In this document: positions 60,690-64,000 of the stretch, in pieces
Position numbering within the stretch: position 1 is the stretch's first letter
Layout of the letters: each line of letters begins with the position of its first letter
NCBI RefSeq assembly: GCF_963973895.1
Contig: NZ_CAXBBF010000001.1
From: Porticoccus sp950063125
GTDB taxonomy: Bacteria > Pseudomonadota > Gammaproteobacteria > Pseudomonadales > Porticoccaceae
DNA length: 64,000 nucleotides
Reading direction: 5' to 3' (one strand)
Notes under the pieces: generated by a model
Seen by the model: the letters and a program-made list of their open reading frames with translations, nothing else
Told to the model about the DNA's origin: nothing
The model's database searches: none
Position numbers and translations under genes: made by a program

Positions 60690-62276
60690 TTGGAGCCCAA
60701 AGCCGCAGAACCCCCGTTAGCGCCGGGGCTGCTGCGTTCCAGTAGCGTGGTCGGCAGTATGACCATGCTGTCCCGGGTGCTTGGCTTGCTGCGGGATATG
60801 GTGTTTGCTCGGGTGATTGGTGCCGATGCGCTGGCCGATGCCTTCTTTGTCGCCTTCAAGATTCCGAATTTCTTTCGACGATTGTTTGCCGAGGGTGCGT
60901 TTGCCCAGGCATTCGTGCCGGTACTGGGTGAGTATCGCGAAAAAGGCACCCCGGCAGCGGTCAAGGCTTTGCTGGATAGTGTGGCCGGTGTGCTGGGTTC
61001 GTCGCTGATTGTGCTCACTGTTCTGGTGGTTATTGCTTCACCGTTGGTCACTGCACTGTTCGCCTTTGGTTTCTGGCTCGATTACCCGGACAAGTTTGAC
61101 GCCGCCAGCACTATGCTGCGGATCACTTTTCCCTATCTGATGTTGATATCCCTGACAGGCCTGGCTGGGGCGATTCTCAACAGTTACGACCGTTTTGCCG
61201 TGCCCGCTTTTACGCCGGTGTTGTTAAACCTAACCTTGATAACCGCTGCGCTGGTGGCCGCTCCTTGGTTTGATGCGCCTGTCTACGCGCTGGCCTGGGG
61301 GGTGCTGGTGGCCGGGGTTGTGCAACTGCTGTTTCAGTTGCCGTTTCTCGCGCAGATTGACAGGCTGCCGAACCCTAAGGTGGATTGGCGGGATGACGGT
61401 GTGCGCAGGGTGCTTCGCCTGATGGTGCCGGCAATCTTTGGTGTCTCGGTCAGTCAGATCAACCTGCTGCTGGATACCGTGATTGCCTCGTTTCTGCCAA
61501 CGGGGAGTATTTCGTGGCTGTATTACTCTGATCGGCTGTCCGAACTCCCGTTGGGTGTGTTTGGCATTGCTATCGCCACCGTGATTCTGCCGAGCCTGTC
61601 CCGGCAACATGCTGCCCGCACCACGGAGGTGTTCAGTCGCACACTCGACTGGGCTCTGCGCATGGTGCTGCTGGTTGCCATTCCAGCAGCGGTGGCGTTG
61701 ATGATGCTTGCCGAGCCTATTCTTGCGACCCTGTTTTACTACGGTGATGTGATGACGCCGCGGGATATCGGGATGGCCACCCTCAGCCTCCAGGCGTACG
61801 CAATTGGTCTGATCGCTTTCATGTTAATCAAAGTGCTGGCTCCCGGTTATTTTGCCCGACAGGATATGAAAACCCCGGTACGTATCGGGGTGATTGCCCT
61901 GGTAACCAATATGGTGCTCAATTTGGCGTTTGCCCTGCCGCTGCACCACTATTTTGGGATCGGGCATGTCGGGTTGGCGCTGGCGACATCGTTGGCGGCC
62001 ATGCTGAATGCCGGACTGCTGTTTCGCGGTCTGTATCGTCTCGGTATTTATCGTCCTGCTCCCGGCTGGCGCCGCTTTCTGTTGACTTTGCTGGGTGCGA
62101 ATCTGCTGATGGCGATGGCGTTGTGGGGATTCACGACTTACCTGGATCAGTGGCTCCTCTGGAGCGGTTGGCAGCGCGCCGGCTGGATGCTGTTGGTCTG
62201 CCTCAGTGGCATGCTGGTATACATACTGTTTTTGCTGGTGGGTGGCATGCGACCCTCTCACCTCCGCCATCGCTAG
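60690..62276 (+). CDS. murJ: Lipid II flippase MurJ
   Basis: This MOP-superfamily flippase is about 528 residues with 14 spans and moves lipid II across the inner membrane. The hallmark N terminus is VGSMTMLSRVLGLLRDMVFA, then DAFFVAFKIPNFFRRLFAEG and FAQAFVPVL. The open frame reaches further upstream, but no in-frame ATG there has a ribosome site or similarity; the TTG at 60690 is the best guess, giving about 13 residues before the first span. It is followed by ribF and ileS, the conserved order. Confidence 0.92.
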   Translation: MEPKAAEPPLAPGLLRSSSVVGSMTMLSRVLGLLRDMVFARVIGADALADAFFVAFKIPNFFRRLFAEGAFAQAFVPVLGEYREKGTPAAVKALLDSVAGVLGSSLIVLTVLVVIASPLVTALFAFGFWLDYPDKFDAASTMLRITFPYLMLISLTGLAGAILNSYDRFAVPAFTPVLLNLTLITAALVAAPWFDAPVYALAWGVLVAGVVQLLFQLPFLAQIDRLPNPKVDWRDDGVRRVLRLMVPAIFGVSVSQINLLLDTVIASFLPTGSISWLYYSDRLSELPLGVFGIAIATVILPSLSRQHAARTTEVFSRTLDWALRMVLLVAIPAAVALMMLAEPILATLFYYGDVMTPRDIGMATLSLQAYAIGLIAFMLIKVLAPGYFARQDMKTPVRIGVIALVTNMVLNLAFALPLHHYFGIGHVGLALATSLAAMLNAGLLFRGLYRLGIYRPAPGWRRFLLTLLGANLLMAMALWGFTTYLDQWLLWSGWQRAGWMLLVCLSGMLVYILFLLVGGMRPSHLRHR

Positions 62277-62404
62277 GGCGCTGTCACAAAAGTGTTGCCG
62301 TGGCGGTGCCCGCGCCTGTTTTTCCCCCGTTGGGCTGGGTTATACTGCCGCCTTTGTTTCGCGATGAAAGCCGCCAGTGACTCCAAACCAGTGACCGGAA
62401 ACCA

Positions 62405-63349
62405 GTGACCGGAAAAAAGCATCAGTTTATTCGCGGATTGCATAATCTGCGTCCGGAGCATCGAGGTTGTGTTGCGACGATCGGCTCATTTGACGGCGTT
62501 CATCTCGGCCATCGGGCAATACTGCAACAGCTGCGTGAAAAGTCCGCAATATACGGCCTGCCTTCTGTGGTGATTATTTTTGAACCTCAGCCTCAGGAGT
62601 TTTTCTCGGGAGAGCAGGCCCCGGCCCGGCTGATGCGTTTACGCGAAAAGGTAGAGGCACTGGTCAGCGAAGGTGTAGATAGGGTTCTCTGCCTTCAGTT
62701 CAATCCTTCGTTGCGCAGTTTGTCTGCCCGACAATTTATTGACAGAGTGTTAATAGACGGACTGGGTGTTCGCTGTCTGGTGGTCGGTGACGACTTTCGC
62801 TTTGGCCATGATCGAAGTGGCAATGACCAGCTGCTCAGGCAAGTGGGGGAGCAGCAGGGTTTTGACGTGATCGACACGCATACCCTGCAGTATGGCCGCG
62901 AGCGGATCAGCAGTACGCGCATTCGTCGGGCGTTGGAAGTCGGTGATTTTGCGCTGGCGGAAACGTTGCTGGGGCGACCCTATCAGATTACCGGCAGGGT
63001 GGTTTACGGGCAGCAGTTGGGTCAACAGTTGGGCATCCCTACTGCCAATGTGCATCTCTATCGCTACCGTGCACCATTGAGCGGTGTGTATGTGGTTGAA
63101 GTGGTACTGGATGGCATTCGCTTGCCCGGTGTCGCGAATGTGGGCGTGCGCCCAACCGTAGGTGACCTGATAAAACCGGTGCTGGAAGTACACCTGCTGG
63201 ATTTTGATCAGTTAATCTACGGTCAAAGAATTCATGTGGAATTCAAAAAGAAAATACGGGAAGAGCAGACGTTTGATTCTCTCGATGCCATGGTAACGAA
63301 AATTCACAGTGATATTGCGCTGGCCCGGCAGTACTTTGCCGAGGTGTAA
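62405..63349 (+). CDS. ribF: Bifunctional riboflavin kinase/FAD synthetase
   Basis: This is a 314-residue protein. The N-terminal adenylyltransferase domain has IGSFDGVHLGHRAILQQL and the RERISSTRIRRAL box. The C-terminal flavokinase domain has GIPTANVHLYR and LSGVYVVEV. It converts riboflavin to FMN and FAD. GTG 62405 starts it; a duplicated stretch just upstream (CCAGTGACCGGAAA) includes the start codon context. Confidence 0.97.
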   Translation: MTGKKHQFIRGLHNLRPEHRGCVATIGSFDGVHLGHRAILQQLREKSAIYGLPSVVIIFEPQPQEFFSGEQAPARLMRLREKVEALVSEGVDRVLCLQFNPSLRSLSARQFIDRVLIDGLGVRCLVVGDDFRFGHDRSGNDQLLRQVGEQQGFDVIDTHTLQYGRERISSTRIRRALEVGDFALAETLLGRPYQITGRVVYGQQLGQQLGIPTANVHLYRYRAPLSGVYVVEVVLDGIRLPGVANVGVRPTVGDLIKPVLEVHLLDFDQLIYGQRIHVEFKKKIREEQTFDSLDAMVTKIHSDIALARQYFAEV

Positions 63350-63367
63350 CCCCGATGTTGGATAACG

Positions 63368-64000
63368 ATGACTGATTACAAAGCTACCCTCAATTTGCCG
63401 TTTACCGAGTTTCCCATGAAGGCCAATCTGGCCCAGCGGGAACCGACCATGCTGAAATCCTGGCAGAGCACCGGGCTTTACGAAAAAATTCGTGAGCAGC
63501 GTCACGGCAGACAGAAATTCATTCTGCACGACGGCCCTCCCTACGCAAATGGCGATATTCATATCGGCCATTCGGTCAATAAAATATTGAAGGATATCGT
63601 CGTCAAGTCCCGCACGCTGAGCGGTTATGACGCGCCCTATGTGCCCGGCTGGGATTGTCACGGACTGCCCATCGAACACCAGGTTGAAAAGAAAATCGGT
63701 AAAGCCGGTGTCAAGGTGGACACCAGGACATTTCGTCAGAAATGTCGGGAGTATGCGCGCCGTCAGGTGGATGGCCAGAAAAAGGATTTTATGCGTCTCG
63801 GCGTGCTGGGCGACTGGGAAAACCCTTATCTGACGATGGATTACCAGTTTGAGGCAAATATTATTCGGGCACTGGGCAAGATCATAGAAAATGGTCATCT
63901 GGTCCGTGGCTTCAAGCCGGTTTACTGGAGTGTGGTCGGCGCCTCAGCCCTGGCGGAAGCCGAGGTTGAATATCAGGACAAAATGTCTTTTTCCATCGAT
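63368..64000 (+). CDS. ileS: Isoleucyl-tRNA synthetase, 3' end outside window
   Basis: The first 211 codons of IleS are seen, read without a stop to the window edge. ATG 63368 gives MTDYKATLNLPFTEFPMKAN, the usual start. The class I HIGH signature is in PPYANGDIHIGHSVNKILKD (about 58-75), and VPGWDCHGLPIEHQVEKKIG follows. It lies 18 bp after ribF, as in other gammaproteobacteria. The usual Cys-containing WCxDC segment reads YWSVVGASALAEAEVEY here. Confidence 0.97.
   Translation, partial: MTDYKATLNLPFTEFPMKANLAQREPTMLKSWQSTGLYEKIREQRHGRQKFILHDGPPYANGDIHIGHSVNKILKDIVVKSRTLSGYDAPYVPGWDCHGLPIEHQVEKKIGKAGVKVDTRTFRQKCREYARRQVDGQKKDFMRLGVLGDWENPYLTMDYQFEANIIRALGKIIENGHLVRGFKPVYWSVVGASALAEAEVEYQDKMSFSID

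Noticed and set aside
63902..63970. Altered Cys segment in IleS as a sign of a damaged or second ileS
   Set aside because: The HIGH region and all surrounding sequence are intact and the gene lies in its conserved place after ribF. The Ser/Val variant is probably a lineage difference.

Overview
The window looks like the chromosome of a gammaproteobacterium of the Pseudomonas/Cellvibrio type. The evidence is gene order: rpsU-yqeY-dnaG-rpoD divergent from tsaD-folB-folK; uvrA, an MFS gene and ssb as neighbours; fabA-fabB; and ispB/rplU-rpmA-obgE-proB followed by rpsT/murJ-ribF-ileS. A genus cannot be read from the sequence alone. Sulfotransferase genes inside a glycan cluster are compatible with a marine lifestyle, but that is inference.

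Region 1 (1-6.05 kb) is the right end of a small integrated element that looks like a phage satellite. A P4-type tyrosine integrase lies next to a tRNA-Ile2 (CAU) gene, the probable attachment site. The element carries an AlpA-type regulator, a winged-helix/replication-initiator-like protein, a terminase small subunit homologue and several unknown small genes. Two non-coding structures stand out. (i) A 66-bp sequence occurs twice, 610 bp apart, flanking the terminase gene. Each copy sits directly behind a TTGACA-N17-TA(A/C)TCT promoter and ends in a stem plus T-run, so each looks like a complete small-RNA gene; nearly all differences fall in loops. (ii) Four CCCCGC..ACGGGG palindromes at the end of the replication-like gene are spaced 22, 44 and 44 bp apart, as in an iteron origin.

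Region 2 (6.1-21.2 kb) is core chromosome: rpoD, dnaG, yqeY and rpsU on the minus strand; tsaD, folB and folK on the plus strand; a TraR/DksA-type zinc protein, Hsp20, a pteridine-reductase-like SDR and cca on the minus strand; corA and a small MscS channel on the plus strand; then uvrA.

Region 3 (21.5-44.4 kb) is a surface-polysaccharide cluster placed between uvrA and the MFS-ssb pair. It has three transcriptional blocks. The left block (minus strand, visibly A+T-rich) has two paralogous sulfotransferases, a GT-B glycosyltransferase, an fdtA/fdtB pair for a dTDP-3-amino-3,6-dideoxyhexose, a GT61 glycosyltransferase fused to a left-handed beta-helix acyltransferase, and a first rmlC. A plus-strand gene joining exporter-like membrane helices to a kinase-like fold precedes it. 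The middle block (plus strand) has a DUF1972 rhamnosyltransferase-like gene, rmlBACD, a Wzx-like flippase and manC. The right block (minus strand) has a GT-C-like membrane enzyme, two methyltransferases, a GT2, an extended SDR and an HpcH/HpaI-aldolase-like protein. RmlA and RmlB would supply the dTDP-4-keto-6-deoxyglucose used by both the rhamnose and the aminosugar branches. The likely priming enzyme (WcaJ-like) lies outside the cluster at 47.4-48.8 kb. No Wzy or Wzz was recognised.

Region 4 (44.6-64 kb) is again core: MFS transporter, ssb, glutathione transferase, WcaJ-like priming transferase, fabB, fabA, ispB, rplU, rpmA, obgE, proB, a prolyl-hydroxylase-like 2OG oxygenase, ptsP, a RimK-like ATP-grasp protein, rpsT, murJ, ribF and the first 211 codons of ileS, which is cut by the window edge.
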